64,000 nt of DNA from Christensenella sp. UBA4675 (GCA_002405165.1 DHLF01000001.1:76787-140786); one strand, 5' to 3'. Shown: positions 35,032 through 44,405, numbered from the stretch's first letter. Numbers and translations are program-made. The notes: generated by a model from the letters alone, not told the origin.

Positions 35032-35079
35032 AGAACTTTAAGTTCTTTTATTATACTTTATATCGCGTTAAAAAGTCAA
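35032..35079 (-). promoter_or_regulatory. Promoter and LexA-type operator of the SOS operon
   Basis: Minus strand: TTGACT (35074-35079), 18 bases, TATAAT (35050-35055), then a perfect 15-base palindrome AGAACTT-A-AAGTTCT (35032-35046) at the expected transcription start. The half-sites GAAC and GTTC match the Gram-positive SOS box, but the spacer is 5 and not the usual 4. The operator lies between promoter and gene, 29 bases before the ATG. Confidence 0.7.
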
Positions 35080-35114
35080 TAAAAATAAGAAAACAATTTA
35101 AGGCAATTTTTACC

Positions 35115-35146
35115 AAAAAAAAAGCTATTACAATAAAGTAATAGCT
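35115..35146 (-). terminator. Terminator of the glycan operon
   Basis: AGCTATTAC / GTAATAGCT stem with a 6-base loop; the minus strand continues with nine T. It overlaps the stop codon of the last GT8 gene. A T-run also follows on the plus strand. Confidence 0.75.
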
Positions 35147-36092
35147 ATCTTTTTTTAAATATTTTTTTAAAAGTTAAAGAAATTTTAACCCTGACCTTAT
35201 AGAAAAATCTAGAAACAGCCGACCTATATTGCCACGCCTTAAATTCGTTTTCTTTTGATTTTTCTTGTTGAATAAGAGCAAACTCTTTATGTCTTTGTTG
35301 CAAATCTTTCGGCAAAGTTTTTACCGTTTTCCACCATAAACGCGAAAGCGGAAGTTTTGGGAAAGTCCACGCTTTTAAATAAGCGTAATGCACGATAACG
35401 ACGTTTTTTAACTTGCCTACTTTTTGAGCTTTTAATTCCTTTTTTAGCCTACTAACGCATTTATCGTTATCAAAACAAAGTATGTTTTGAAAATTATACT
35501 TACAATCTATATGTAACAACTTATCTTTACATATCGCATTAAAACAATTTTGGTCAACTTGCGGTAAATTATCGTGAGTGTTAGCATATTCTACCAATTT
35601 ACTACAAGTGTCGTTTTTGTTGTATTCGGCAACGTTAAAAATAAGAACACCCGAATTTATATCATCAATTCCGTGAGAATTTAATCCCCTGTCGTAAACG
35701 GCGCCGAAAATATAACCTGAAACGTCAATATCGAATATTTCCGAAATACAACGACGAGCTATTAAGTCGCAATCTAAATATAAAACTTTTTCGTAATTTG
35801 AAAAAATTACGGGAATAAAAAATCTATAAAATGCCGCGATAGAATAATACGTAACGTCGGGGAAAGTCGTTTCTTTCATAAAAGCCGACATATCTATAAA
35901 ATTAACCGTGCATCCGTTTTGAGCAAACTTTAACAACGTGTTTTTATTTTCTTCTAATAATCCTTCGTTTAAAACGTAAAAATCAAAACTTACGTCGTTT
36001 TTTTTCGATAATAAAATAGATTGAAGCGTTACGCAAAGCGGTGTAACGTAGTTGTCGTCGGTAGAAAAAACTACCGGTAAATTTTTTTTCAT
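35145..36092 (-). CDS. GT8 family glycosyltransferase
   Basis: 315 residues. The GT8 start NLPVVFSTDDNYVTPLCVTLQSIL is followed by the metal-binding DxD in KVLYLDCDLIA near residue 105 and by VVIVHYAYLKAWTFPKLP, the family's His-containing closing motif. The C-terminus is basic. GT8 enzymes are retaining transferases using UDP-glucose, UDP-galactose or UDP-xylose. It is last of the operon and overlaps its GT8 neighbour by 4 bases. Confidence 0.88.
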   Translation of the reverse strand: MKKNLPVVFSTDDNYVTPLCVTLQSILLSKKNDVSFDFYVLNEGLLEENKNTLLKFAQNGCTVNFIDMSAFMKETTFPDVTYYSIAAFYRFFIPVIFSNYEKVLYLDCDLIARRCISEIFDIDVSGYIFGAVYDRGLNSHGIDDINSGVLIFNVAEYNKNDTCSKLVEYANTHDNLPQVDQNCFNAICKDKLLHIDCKYNFQNILCFDNDKCVSRLKKELKAQKVGKLKNVVIVHYAYLKAWTFPKLPLSRLWWKTVKTLPKDLQQRHKEFALIQQEKSKENEFKAWQYRSAVSRFFYKVRVKISLTFKKIFKKR

Positions 36093-37009
36093 TTTGTTCC
36101 TTTATTTTTAATCATTTTTAATTTTACGGATACCTTATGGAAAAAATATCCGATTTTCCCATATACTTTTTGTGGTTTATATTTATTTTTTATTTCTTTT
36201 TTTATATCCGTCGGAAGCGTTTTTACCGTTTTCCACCACAAATTAGATAGCGGTAAATTTTTTATTTTCCATGGTTTTTCGCCCGTGTAATGAATAACGA
36301 CTATATCTTTTACGCTTTTTAATTTTTGATATTTTAATTCTTGCTTTAATCTACTTTTTTGCTTTTTATAATCATAAACGTAAAAAGTCATAAAATCAAA
36401 TTCGTTTCCTACGTTTTTAATTCTTCCCGTAGAAACGTTGTTTATAACGTCTTGATCCATCCATGGCAATTTAGAATGCTCGCTTGCATACGTTAAACAT
36501 TTTTCCGAAAAATCAAAATTATTACATTCTTTTACGTTGAAAAGTATTACTCCCGCATTTACATAATCTTTTGTAACGAAAATATCTTGCCTAATAAATC
36601 CCCAATCGTACACACCGCATAATAAGTAATTTTTAACGTCTATTTTAAACAAATCACTAATACTTTTGTTAATTAAAACATCGCAATCTAAATAGAGAAT
36701 TTTATCAAATCCTTTAAACAATTCGCAAGCATAAATTCTATACCAAGTGGTTTTGTTTAGTCTACCGTGAGTAATAAAATTGATACCATTAGTAAATTCT
36801 GAAATATTTTTTATGTTAATTTCACAATTATCACTTTGAAGTAATTTTAACGTATCAATACTTTTTTCAATTAAACTTTCGCATAAAACGTATATTTTTA
36901 GTACGAAAGAACTTTTTATCGTGTTCTTAATAGACTGAATAGCAACTGAAAGCGGTAAAACGTAATTATCGTCGGTAGAAAAGACAATAGGAATAATTTT
37001 ATCGCTCAT
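36089..37009 (-). CDS. GT8 family glycosyltransferase
   Basis: 306 residues, similar in layout to both flanking GT8 genes: IPIVFSTDDNYVLPLSVAIQSI, DxD in KILYLDCDVLI, and IVVIHYTGEKPWKIKNLPLSNLWW near the end. The three adjacent copies probably arose by tandem duplication and have diverged to act on successive sugars. Acceptor unknown. Confidence 0.88.
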   Translation of the reverse strand: MSDKIIPIVFSTDDNYVLPLSVAIQSIKNTIKSSFVLKIYVLCESLIEKSIDTLKLLQSDNCEINIKNISEFTNGINFITHGRLNKTTWYRIYACELFKGFDKILYLDCDVLINKSISDLFKIDVKNYLLCGVYDWGFIRQDIFVTKDYVNAGVILFNVKECNNFDFSEKCLTYASEHSKLPWMDQDVINNVSTGRIKNVGNEFDFMTFYVYDYKKQKSRLKQELKYQKLKSVKDIVVIHYTGEKPWKIKNLPLSNLWWKTVKTLPTDIKKEIKNKYKPQKVYGKIGYFFHKVSVKLKMIKNKGTK

Positions 37010-37010
37010 A

Positions 37011-37973
37011 TTATCTCCTAAAAAAATTTTTGATTTTTAACTTTATTTTTTGTATCATGCTATATTGTTCCTTAACTATATACGGATTATAATACTTTTT
37101 ACTTGTTACCCGATTATAATAATCTATAGTTTCCGGTCTTTTTATTTTGTAATATTCCTTTATTTCTTTTTTTGTTTTATGGGGTAAATATTTAACAAAA
37201 TTCCACCATTTATTAGCTAACGGCGTACTTTTTATAGCCCAAGGCTTTAAGCCCGCAAAATGCCACACTATTACGTTTTTTTTATTGTTTATTTTACAAA
37301 CTTTTAATCCGTTTTTTAAATTGGTTCCCATACTGTCGTAATCCCAACAAAGCACGGTTAAAAAATTGTAAGTAGGACTTAATAATTTAATTTTACCTTG
37401 ACAAACATAGTTTATAGTATCTTGGTCAGGATAACTTAAATTTTTGTTGTTATTTACAAAATCTACGCATTTATATGCAAAATTACATTTATTAAATTCC
37501 GCGCAGTTATATAATATAACGCCCGAATTTACGTAATTTTTAGAAACGTTAGGATTGTTCATCATACCGTAATCGTAACAAGCACCCAACGCATATCCCG
37601 ATAAATCTTGTTCAAATATTTTAGAAACGCAATTCGTAACTACGGTATCCGTATCTAAATATAAAACTTTTTCGTACTCAGATAAGATTTGCGGAATAAA
37701 AAACCTATAATACATTGCTTCGCTAAAATCATGGCAAGCATAAAATTCTGCCCCGATTAAAAACTCGCTTACGCAAACGAACTCTATTTGACAATCTTCT
37801 TTTTTTAAAGTTAAAATTTTGTTTTTATTTTCGTCTTTTAATCCAGCGTTAAAAATATAAATTTTTAAATTTATTTCTCTTTTTTTACTTCGTTGCAAAG
37901 ATTTTATTGCAACCATAACGGGCAAAGTATAATTATCGTCTATGGAATAAACTATCGGCAAAAAATTTTTCAT
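37011..37973 (-). CDS. GT8 family glycosyltransferase
   Basis: 320 residues. LPIVYSIDDNYTLPVMVAIKSL at the start, DxD in KVLYLDTDTVV, and VIVWHFAGLKPWAIKSTPLANKWW near the end. It differs from its two neighbours in the metal motif (DTD in place of DCD). It lies two bases after the GT2 gene in the operon. Confidence 0.88.
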   Translation of the reverse strand: MKNFLPIVYSIDDNYTLPVMVAIKSLQRSKKREINLKIYIFNAGLKDENKNKILTLKKEDCQIEFVCVSEFLIGAEFYACHDFSEAMYYRFFIPQILSEYEKVLYLDTDTVVTNCVSKIFEQDLSGYALGACYDYGMMNNPNVSKNYVNSGVILYNCAEFNKCNFAYKCVDFVNNNKNLSYPDQDTINYVCQGKIKLLSPTYNFLTVLCWDYDSMGTNLKNGLKVCKINNKKNVIVWHFAGLKPWAIKSTPLANKWWNFVKYLPHKTKKEIKEYYKIKRPETIDYYNRVTSKKYYNPYIVKEQYSMIQKIKLKIKNFFRR

Positions 37974-37975
37974 AA

Positions 37976-39064
37976 TCAGTTCTTTTTAAATATTTTTTTT
38001 GTTTTCCTTTTTATTTTTATAAATAACATAATTACTTTTAAATTAAAAAGTCTAAAATTTAATGCAAATTTATTTTGAGAAATTAAATACTTTTTTAAAG
38101 CGTCATCCCTATATGCGATATATTTATCTTCTAATTTTTTATAATGATTTTTATTTTTCTTTTTATAATCTTTATAAAATTTTTTTAAATTAAAAAAATC
38201 ATCTTCAATTTTTAATACTTCTAATTCTTCTTTTTTAATTTTCCAATATAAATCCATATGACCGAAAATCATTTGAAAATCAAAAACGTACCAAAATATT
38301 TCCGCAAAATTGTTTAATAAAATGGATATATTTTGTTGTTGCAAAAAAATATAATAATTTTTTGAAATTAAATATAAAGAAAATATTTGTTCTTTATTTT
38401 TTACGTTATGTGTAAAAGATGTTGAACACTTTCTGTAATTATAACCTAAATAATCGATAGAAGAAACGGAATTTACAAAAGCTAAAATTTCTAAAAACAT
38501 CAGCTTATCTTCTCCGTATCTAATTTTTTCGCAAAAAAGCAAGTTATTATTTTTAATTATTTTTGCATTTATACACTTATTTGCAACAATATCTCCGTTT
38601 TTTAAAGTTTTTATAAAAAAATTAAAATAAGAATTGTAATTATATTTAAAATCTTGAAAACATAAGCCTTTTTCAACGTGAATCGTATTGTTATTTTCAT
38701 CACAACAAATTATTCCGAAAGAAATTATGTCAAATCTTTCTTTTTGTAATTCGTTATAACAGTTTTCAAGCAACTCTAAGCAATATAAATCGTCGCCGTC
38801 TAAAAATAAAACGTAATCTCCGGAAATATTAGCAATTCCTACGTTCCTTGCCGAAGATACTCCTCCGTTTTCTTTGCGTATTAGTTTAATTCTATTGTCT
38901 TTTTCAACGTATTCCTTACATATATTATAAGAATTATCCGTACTGCCGTCGTCTACTATGATAAACTCTAAATTTGAATACGTTTGATTTATAACGCTTT
39001 CTATACAATCTTTAATATAATTTTCTTGATTGTACACCGTTGTAATTACGCTGAATTTTATCAT
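37976..39064 (-). CDS. GT2 family glycosyltransferase
   Basis: 362 residues. The GT-A domain starts FSVITTVYNQENYIKDCIESV, with IIVDDGSTDNSYNIC and the DxD-like LFLDGDDLY near residue 95; the rest is a helical C-terminal part. No membrane segment, so it likely adds one sugar to a growing glycan at the cytoplasmic face. Very AT-rich, even for this genome. Confidence 0.88.
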   Translation of the reverse strand: MIKFSVITTVYNQENYIKDCIESVINQTYSNLEFIIVDDGSTDNSYNICKEYVEKDNRIKLIRKENGGVSSARNVGIANISGDYVLFLDGDDLYCLELLENCYNELQKERFDIISFGIICCDENNNTIHVEKGLCFQDFKYNYNSYFNFFIKTLKNGDIVANKCINAKIIKNNNLLFCEKIRYGEDKLMFLEILAFVNSVSSIDYLGYNYRKCSTSFTHNVKNKEQIFSLYLISKNYYIFLQQQNISILLNNFAEIFWYVFDFQMIFGHMDLYWKIKKEELEVLKIEDDFFNLKKFYKDYKKKNKNHYKKLEDKYIAYRDDALKKYLISQNKFALNFRLFNLKVIMLFIKIKRKTKKIFKKN

Positions 39065-39065
39065 T

Positions 39066-40256
39066 TTAACAATCCTTATTAAATATATCTCTCGTAAATA
39101 ACTTTTCTTTTACATCGCTTAATAGTTTTGAATTTCTATTTGCGATAATTACGTCGCATTCCGTTTTAAATACGTTTATATCGTTTAAGACTTTATACCC
39201 ATTAAATTCGTTTTGTTTTAATATTGGTTCGTAAATTAAAATTTCCACTCCGTTTTGGGATAGTTCATTCATAACGTCTTGTATACTGCTACACCTAAAA
39301 TTATCCGAATTAGCTTTCATAGTCAGCCTAAACACGCCGACTTTTTGGGGCTTTTTATCTAATATTTTTTTAGATATAAAACTTTTTCTTGTTTTATTAG
39401 ATTCTACTATTGCCTTAATTAAATTATTAGGAGTGTTAGAAAAACTGGCAAGTAACTGCTTTGAATCTTTTGGCAAGCAATAACCGCCGTATCCAAAAGA
39501 AGGATTATTATAAAAATTACCTATTCTGTCATCTAAACATACGCCCTTTATAATTTGTTGAGCATTTAAATCGTTTACCATTGCAAAAGAATCTAATTCG
39601 TTAAAAAAAGCGACTCTCATTGCTAAATAGGTATTTGCAAAAAGCTTTACCGCTTCCGCTTCTAGAGTACCTATAACCATAGTTTCAACGTCGGGCTTTA
39701 AAGAACAACTTTTTAAAATTTCGGCAAAATTTAATGCAGTTTTATATGAATCTTTATCGTTCACTTGCGTTCCGACTATTATACGCGAAGGAAATAAATT
39801 ATCGTATAAAGCTTTGCCTTCCCTTAAAAATTCGGGACAAAAAATTATACGCTTGTTTTTATATAAATTTATTGCCTTTTGCGTATATCCCATAGGAACG
39901 GTAGATTTTATTACCATAACGCCTTTCGCATTTATTTTAGATACCGATTTTAAAACGGAATCAACGCTTGTCGTATCGAATTTATTTACCGAATCGTCAT
40001 AATTGGTAGGGGTGGCAATAATAACGTAATCGGCGTCTAAAACCGCGCTTTGTAAATTAGTTGTCGCCTTTAAATTTAATTGTTTTTTAGACAAAAAATC
40101 CGTTATTTCTTTATCTTCTATCGGAGATATTTTATTGTTTACGTTGTCAACCTTTTCTTGAATAACGTCAACTGCGGTTACAGAATGTTTTTGAGAAAGC
40201 AAAACAGCCATACTCATTCCCACGTATCCCATACCGATAACTGAAATTTTTAACAT
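39066..40256 (-). CDS. ugd: UDP-glucose 6-dehydrogenase
   Basis: 396 residues. NAD-binding GxGxxG in ISVIGMGYVGMSMAVLLS, the catalytic Cys in GYGGYCLPKDSKQLL near residue 255, and a C-terminal UDP-binding domain. It oxidises UDP-glucose to UDP-glucuronate. The next gene upstream decarboxylates that product, so the pair makes UDP-xylose. Confidence 0.94.
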   Translation of the reverse strand: MLKISVIGMGYVGMSMAVLLSQKHSVTAVDVIQEKVDNVNNKISPIEDKEITDFLSKKQLNLKATTNLQSAVLDADYVIIATPTNYDDSVNKFDTTSVDSVLKSVSKINAKGVMVIKSTVPMGYTQKAINLYKNKRIIFCPEFLREGKALYDNLFPSRIIVGTQVNDKDSYKTALNFAEILKSCSLKPDVETMVIGTLEAEAVKLFANTYLAMRVAFFNELDSFAMVNDLNAQQIIKGVCLDDRIGNFYNNPSFGYGGYCLPKDSKQLLASFSNTPNNLIKAIVESNKTRKSFISKKILDKKPQKVGVFRLTMKANSDNFRCSSIQDVMNELSQNGVEILIYEPILKQNEFNGYKVLNDINVFKTECDVIIANRNSKLLSDVKEKLFTRDIFNKDC

Positions 40257-40262
40257 ATTTAT

Positions 40263-41222
40263 TTAAACGCCTAATTCCCTTTTAAAATATTCTATCGACT
40301 TTTTAAGCCCTTCTTCAAACGATACGCGTGGTTCCCAATTTAAAAGTCGTTTTGCCTTTGTTATATCGGGTCTGCGTTGTCTGGGGTCGTCGCTTGCCTT
40401 TTCTAAAAATACTATTTTAGATTCGGTAGGCAATGTTTTTATTATTTGTTGAGCGACTTCTAAAACAGTACGCTCGTTAGGATTGCCTATATTTACGGGT
40501 TCGTCTACCCTTTCTTGTTTTTCGGTTAATTTTACTATTCCCTCTAACGTATCTTCTACAAAGCAAAAGCTTCTTGTTTGTTTACCGTCTCCGTAAATGG
40601 TAATATCTTTATTTTCAAGGGCTTGAACGACGAAATTAGAAATAATTCTGCCGTCTTCTATACTCATATTGGGTCCGTAAGTATTAAAAATTCTTACAAC
40701 CCTTACGTTTACGCCGTAAGTTCTTATATAATCGAAAATTAAACTTTCCGCAGACCTTTTACCCTCGTCATAACAAGACCTAATGCCTATCGGATTTACA
40801 TTGCCCCAATAAGATTCGGGTTGGGGATTTACCAAACAATCCCCGTAAACTTCGGAAGTGGACGAATGCAGTAAAACGGTTTTTGTTCCGACAATCGCAT
40901 TTAATAAATTTCTAACCCCCAAAACGCACGTTTCCCAAGTCATTATAGGTTCGGCTTGATAATGCACGGGGGACGCGGGACAAGCAAAGTTATATATATA
41001 GTCAGCGTTTATTTCTTGTAAAACAGATATAATTTTTTCATCCCTTATATCAGCTTGAATAAATTTCACGTTAGAATCGTTTAAATAATCTTGTATGTTT
41101 TTTAATTTTCCCGTATATAAATTATCTATTACAAAAATTTGAACGTCTTTTTTTTCTTTTAATAGTTTTATAAGCATATTGCTACCTATAAAACCGGCGC
41201 CGCCTAATATTACAACTTTCAT
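40263..41222 (-). CDS. UDP-glucuronate decarboxylase (UDP-xylose synthase)
   Basis: 319 residues, extended short-chain dehydrogenase fold. NAD motif GGAGFIGSNM, then FACPASPVHYQ, which is distinctive for UDP-xylose synthases, and a Tyr-x3-Lys type motif in SCYDEGKRSAE. The product UDP-xylose is a likely donor for one or more of the GT8 enzymes downstream. Confidence 0.92.
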   Translation of the reverse strand: MKVVILGGAGFIGSNMLIKLLKEKKDVQIFVIDNLYTGKLKNIQDYLNDSNVKFIQADIRDEKIISVLQEINADYIYNFACPASPVHYQAEPIMTWETCVLGVRNLLNAIVGTKTVLLHSSTSEVYGDCLVNPQPESYWGNVNPIGIRSCYDEGKRSAESLIFDYIRTYGVNVRVVRIFNTYGPNMSIEDGRIISNFVVQALENKDITIYGDGKQTRSFCFVEDTLEGIVKLTEKQERVDEPVNIGNPNERTVLEVAQQIIKTLPTESKIVFLEKASDDPRQRRPDITKAKRLLNWEPRVSFEEGLKKSIEYFKRELGV

Positions 41223-41281
41223 ACTCTATCCTTATTTCTTGCGTTAAGTTATTTTAAAAATCAATTTTGTATATTAAAAGT

Positions 41282-42376
41282 TTACGTTAAGTATAAATAC
41301 CAAAAATATTTTACCCAGGTTAGAAAACATCTAAAATATCTTTTTTCATTTTTTAATTGTTTTAAACGCAATTTAACGTTACGTTTTCTTTGAATTTTAT
41401 TTTTTTGTTTTTCATCGTTTTTTATCTTTTTCCTAAACTTATCGGGCGCGGAAGTATAAATTAAATATTCGGAATAAATTTTAGTCATATTACCGCGTTC
41501 CCTTCTATATGCCTTATCTAACGGCTGTTCAAATATGTATTTTATAAAATTGTCTAACTCTTTTTCTTTATTTACAACGTAATTTTCATCGTTAAAAATA
41601 GGTTGATTAAGCATTTTTAAATAGGCGTCGTCGTCATTATCCAAAGCTTTTACCACTTCTAAAACTTCATCTAAAGAATTATAATCAGAACAATTTATAA
41701 ACGCATTTTTATTAAAAACATTATTTACGGAGTCGCTTCCGTAAAAAATAGGTATTGTATTAGCGCGAAAGGCGTCCAAAATTTTTTCCGATAAATATCC
41801 GTTATTATAAGACCCTTCCACTATAATGGAAAATTTTGTTTTTTTCTGAAAATCGTTTTTAGTTCCAAAATAAGTCGCCACTTCCCCGTTCGGCATGTTG
41901 TTTAAATATGCTCCGCTGGCATCAACCCTTTTGTATTCGCTTAATTTATTAAATAACTTAGCTCTCATTCCGTCGGGTAATTCATGTCCGAAAATAAAAT
42001 TTGCAAATTGCGTTTTAGACTTTAAAACGCTTTTATCGTTTTCACGCCTGTTTACGGTTTCAAAATATTCCTTATGCCCCATAAACCCCGGCAAAGAAAG
42101 ATGCCTGCCTTTATATTCTAACGGAAAAACCGATATGGCATAATCTATATAATTAAAATCGGGTATGTAAGTTTCCCCCGAAAACATAATTCTGACTTGC
42201 GGATATTTACAAAACTCGTAAAAATCAAAACAACTACAAAAAATATAATCGGCATCTTCGGATTTTTCGCATATTTGTAAATCGTAAAACTTTTTTATTA
42301 CGTCTATAATATAATTTCCTTCCCACTCAAAAGAACTATACATTCCTACAAATTTTATTTTTACAGTTTTTTTCAT
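41282..42376 (-). CDS. GT10 family (alpha-1,3-fucosyltransferase-like) glycosyltransferase
   Basis: 364 residues from ATG 42376, with GGGGA before it; an in-frame TTG lies 15 bases further up. The GT10 C-terminal donor-binding signature is present: KFSIIVEGSYNNGYLSEKI followed by LDAFRANTIPIFYGS. The last 60 residues are very basic, which suggests membrane association. GT10 enzymes use GDP-fucose; no GDP-fucose genes are in view, so the donor is uncertain. First gene of the glycan operon. Confidence 0.85.
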   Translation of the reverse strand: MKKTVKIKFVGMYSSFEWEGNYIIDVIKKFYDLQICEKSEDADYIFCSCFDFYEFCKYPQVRIMFSGETYIPDFNYIDYAISVFPLEYKGRHLSLPGFMGHKEYFETVNRRENDKSVLKSKTQFANFIFGHELPDGMRAKLFNKLSEYKRVDASGAYLNNMPNGEVATYFGTKNDFQKKTKFSIIVEGSYNNGYLSEKILDAFRANTIPIFYGSDSVNNVFNKNAFINCSDYNSLDEVLEVVKALDNDDDAYLKMLNQPIFNDENYVVNKEKELDNFIKYIFEQPLDKAYRRERGNMTKIYSEYLIYTSAPDKFRKKIKNDEKQKNKIQRKRNVKLRLKQLKNEKRYFRCFLTWVKYFWYLYLT

Positions 42377-42442
42377 GCGATTTTTCCCCAAAACAATAAA
42401 TACTATTATTTTTTATATTTAAAATAAACGTTATACTCTTAA

Positions 42443-42471
42443 ATTTTATCAAAAAAAAGATATTTCGTCAA
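42443..42471 (-). promoter_or_regulatory. Promoter of the glycan operon
   Basis: Minus strand: TTGACG (42466-42471), 17 bases, TAAAAT (42443-42448), 67 bases before the GT10 start. Confidence 0.55.
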
Positions 42472-42557
42472 TAATCTTAAAAATATATTTATCTTTTTCG
42501 ACGATTTTTCTAAATATTTTACTTTATTTTTGTTTTTTATAAAATTACCATTTCATT

Positions 42558-42590
42558 TTTACATAAACTTTACGTTTTCTTTACCATAAT
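42558..42590 (+). promoter_or_regulatory. PHO box and promoter of the pst operon
   Basis: TTTAC occurs three times at exact 11-base steps (42558, 42569, 42580), the direct-repeat pattern bound by PhoB/PhoP dimers. CATAAT (42585-42590) follows as the -10, with no good -35, as expected for an activator-dependent promoter. The response regulator encoded in the same operon is the likely activator. Confidence 0.75.
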
Positions 42591-42656
42591 AGGTGTGTAT
42601 TTCAAAAAAAAAGAAGCTAAAATGTAGTCGAACAATAAAAAAGGAGATTAAAAAAA

Positions 42657-43514
42657 ATGAAGAAAAAAATTTTAAGCATGCTTACCTGTTTGTTAGCTTT
42701 TGTATTAAGTTTAACTGCTTTTACTGCTTGTGGTAAAAAAGGTAACAACAAAAACATCGTTGCCGTTGTAAGAGAAGACGGAAGCGGAACTAAAAGCGCA
42801 TTTATGGAGATATTAGGTCTAAAAGGAAAATCTGACGTTGACGGAGCTATTGTAGGATACGGCACGGCGGGAATGCTTACCGCAGTAAAAAATAATTCGA
42901 ACGCAATCGGATACGACAGCTTAGGATACGTTACGAGCGAAGTTAAAATTTTAACGGTTAACGGAGTTGCACCTTCTAGCGAAACGATTAAAAACGGAAC
43001 GTACAAAATTTCAAGACCGTTATCGATTGTGTACCAAGAAGCCAAATTAACCAATAATACAAATAAAAAATATCTCGAATTTTTAAAAAGTTCCGAAGCA
43101 CAAACAATAATTTCCGAAAACGGTTATATTACAAATGTAGACAATGCTACTAATTACGTTCCGGAAGAAGGTTTAAGTGGCCAAATAGATTTAAGTGGAA
43201 GTACATCCTTACAACCTTTAATGGAAAAACTTGCAGCTAAATTCGAAGCATTGCAATCGGGTGTTAATGTTACTGTTGCAGGCGGTGGTTCGGGAACGGG
43301 CTATAACAACGCAAAGAAAGGGGTTGGCGACTTTGGAATGATTAGTGAGACATTTAACAGCGCAAAAGCAGATAATTGCACATATTATACGGTTGCTCTA
43401 GACGGAATTGCCATAATAGTAAACAAGAAAAACAATATAAACGATATATCTCTTGATAATTTAAAAGGTATTTTCAATAAAGATGACCAGATTAAAACTT
43501 GGGATAAAATCTAA
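42657..43514 (+). CDS. pstS: Phosphate-binding lipoprotein PstS, circularly permuted
   Basis: 285 residues. A lipoprotein signal ends at Cys25 (AFTAC). The mature part starts with what is normally the second half of PstS (AVVREDGSGTKSAF, NAIGYDSLGYV, SRPLSIVYQ, about 32-165). It then continues with the normal first half (SGSTSLQPLMEKLAAKFE, VAGGGSGTGYNNA, ALDGIAIIVNKK, about 178-285), ending at TWDKI where the usual protein would go on into VVVxREDGSGT. No phosphate-binding segment is lost. GGAG precedes the ATG. First gene of the Pho operon. Confidence 0.9.
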   Translation: MKKKILSMLTCLLAFVLSLTAFTACGKKGNNKNIVAVVREDGSGTKSAFMEILGLKGKSDVDGAIVGYGTAGMLTAVKNNSNAIGYDSLGYVTSEVKILTVNGVAPSSETIKNGTYKISRPLSIVYQEAKLTNNTNKKYLEFLKSSEAQTIISENGYITNVDNATNYVPEEGLSGQIDLSGSTSLQPLMEKLAAKFEALQSGVNVTVAGGGSGTGYNNAKKGVGDFGMISETFNSAKADNCTYYTVALDGIAIIVNKKNNINDISLDNLKGIFNKDDQIKTWDKI

Positions 43515-43520
43515 ACCACT

Positions 43521-44405
43521 ATGATAAAAATTTACAAATTTATTCAAACAAGAGAAAAGATAATGAAAATTCTCTTTATACTATGCGCAACGTTTTCAAT
43601 AATTGCGCTAGCTACTATAACAATATTTTTAGCTATAAACGGAATTCCGTTTATAGCTAAAATTGGAATTAAGGACTTTTTGTTTTCTGAAAACTGGGGT
43701 CCTCTTAATACCAACCCGACATATGGGATATTGTCTATGTTAGTATGCTCGCTTTACGTTACGGCGTTATCCGTTTTATTCGGCGTAGGAATAGGACTTT
43801 TCACGGCGATAGCTTTATATAAATTTGTACCGAAAAAATTTGTCGGAATAATTTCTTATACAATAAATCTTTTAGCGGGAATTCCCAGCGTAATATACGG
43901 ATTGTTCGGGGCGGAAATAATAGTTCCGTTTTTGCAAGATTACGTTTCCCCTACCGGCGTAGGCTACGGAATATTTGCAACGAGCATAGTTCTTGCAATA
44001 ATGATTTTACCCACTATCGTAAGCGTAAGCTTAGACAGTTTGCGTAGCGTTCCCAAAGAATATTACGAAAACGCTTTGGCGCTTGGCGCAACGAAAGAAC
44101 AATCGGTATTTAAAGTCGTAGTTCCGTCGGCTAAAAGCGGAATTTTAGCGGGAGTCGTATTAGCGATTGGTAGAGCGATTGGCGAAACTATGGCGGTTAT
44201 TATGGTTATAGGAAACAGTCCGTCTATGCCGAAAAGTCTTTTTCAATCCACTAGAACGATGACGGCAAACATAGCCTTAGGCGCAATGGAAATGAGCGGG
44301 GACGCTTTAAAGGCGCTGATAGCAACGGGCGTTATATTATTCGTTTTCGTACTTTTGTTAAATTTAAGCTTTTCTTTACTTAAAGAAAAAAAGGAAAAAA
44401 GATGA
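43521..44405 (+). CDS. pstC: Phosphate ABC transporter permease PstC
   Basis: 294 residues, six membrane segments. The permease loop EYYENALALGATKEQSVFKVVVP near residue 190 contacts PstB; LLAGIPSVIYGLFG is characteristic of Pst permeases. It forms the membrane channel with PstA. Four-base overlap with pstA. Confidence 0.95.
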   Translation: MIKIYKFIQTREKIMKILFILCATFSIIALATITIFLAINGIPFIAKIGIKDFLFSENWGPLNTNPTYGILSMLVCSLYVTALSVLFGVGIGLFTAIALYKFVPKKFVGIISYTINLLAGIPSVIYGLFGAEIIVPFLQDYVSPTGVGYGIFATSIVLAIMILPTIVSVSLDSLRSVPKEYYENALALGATKEQSVFKVVVPSAKSGILAGVVLAIGRAIGETMAVIMVIGNSPSMPKSLFQSTRTMTANIALGAMEMSGDALKALIATGVILFVFVLLLNLSFSLLKEKKEKR

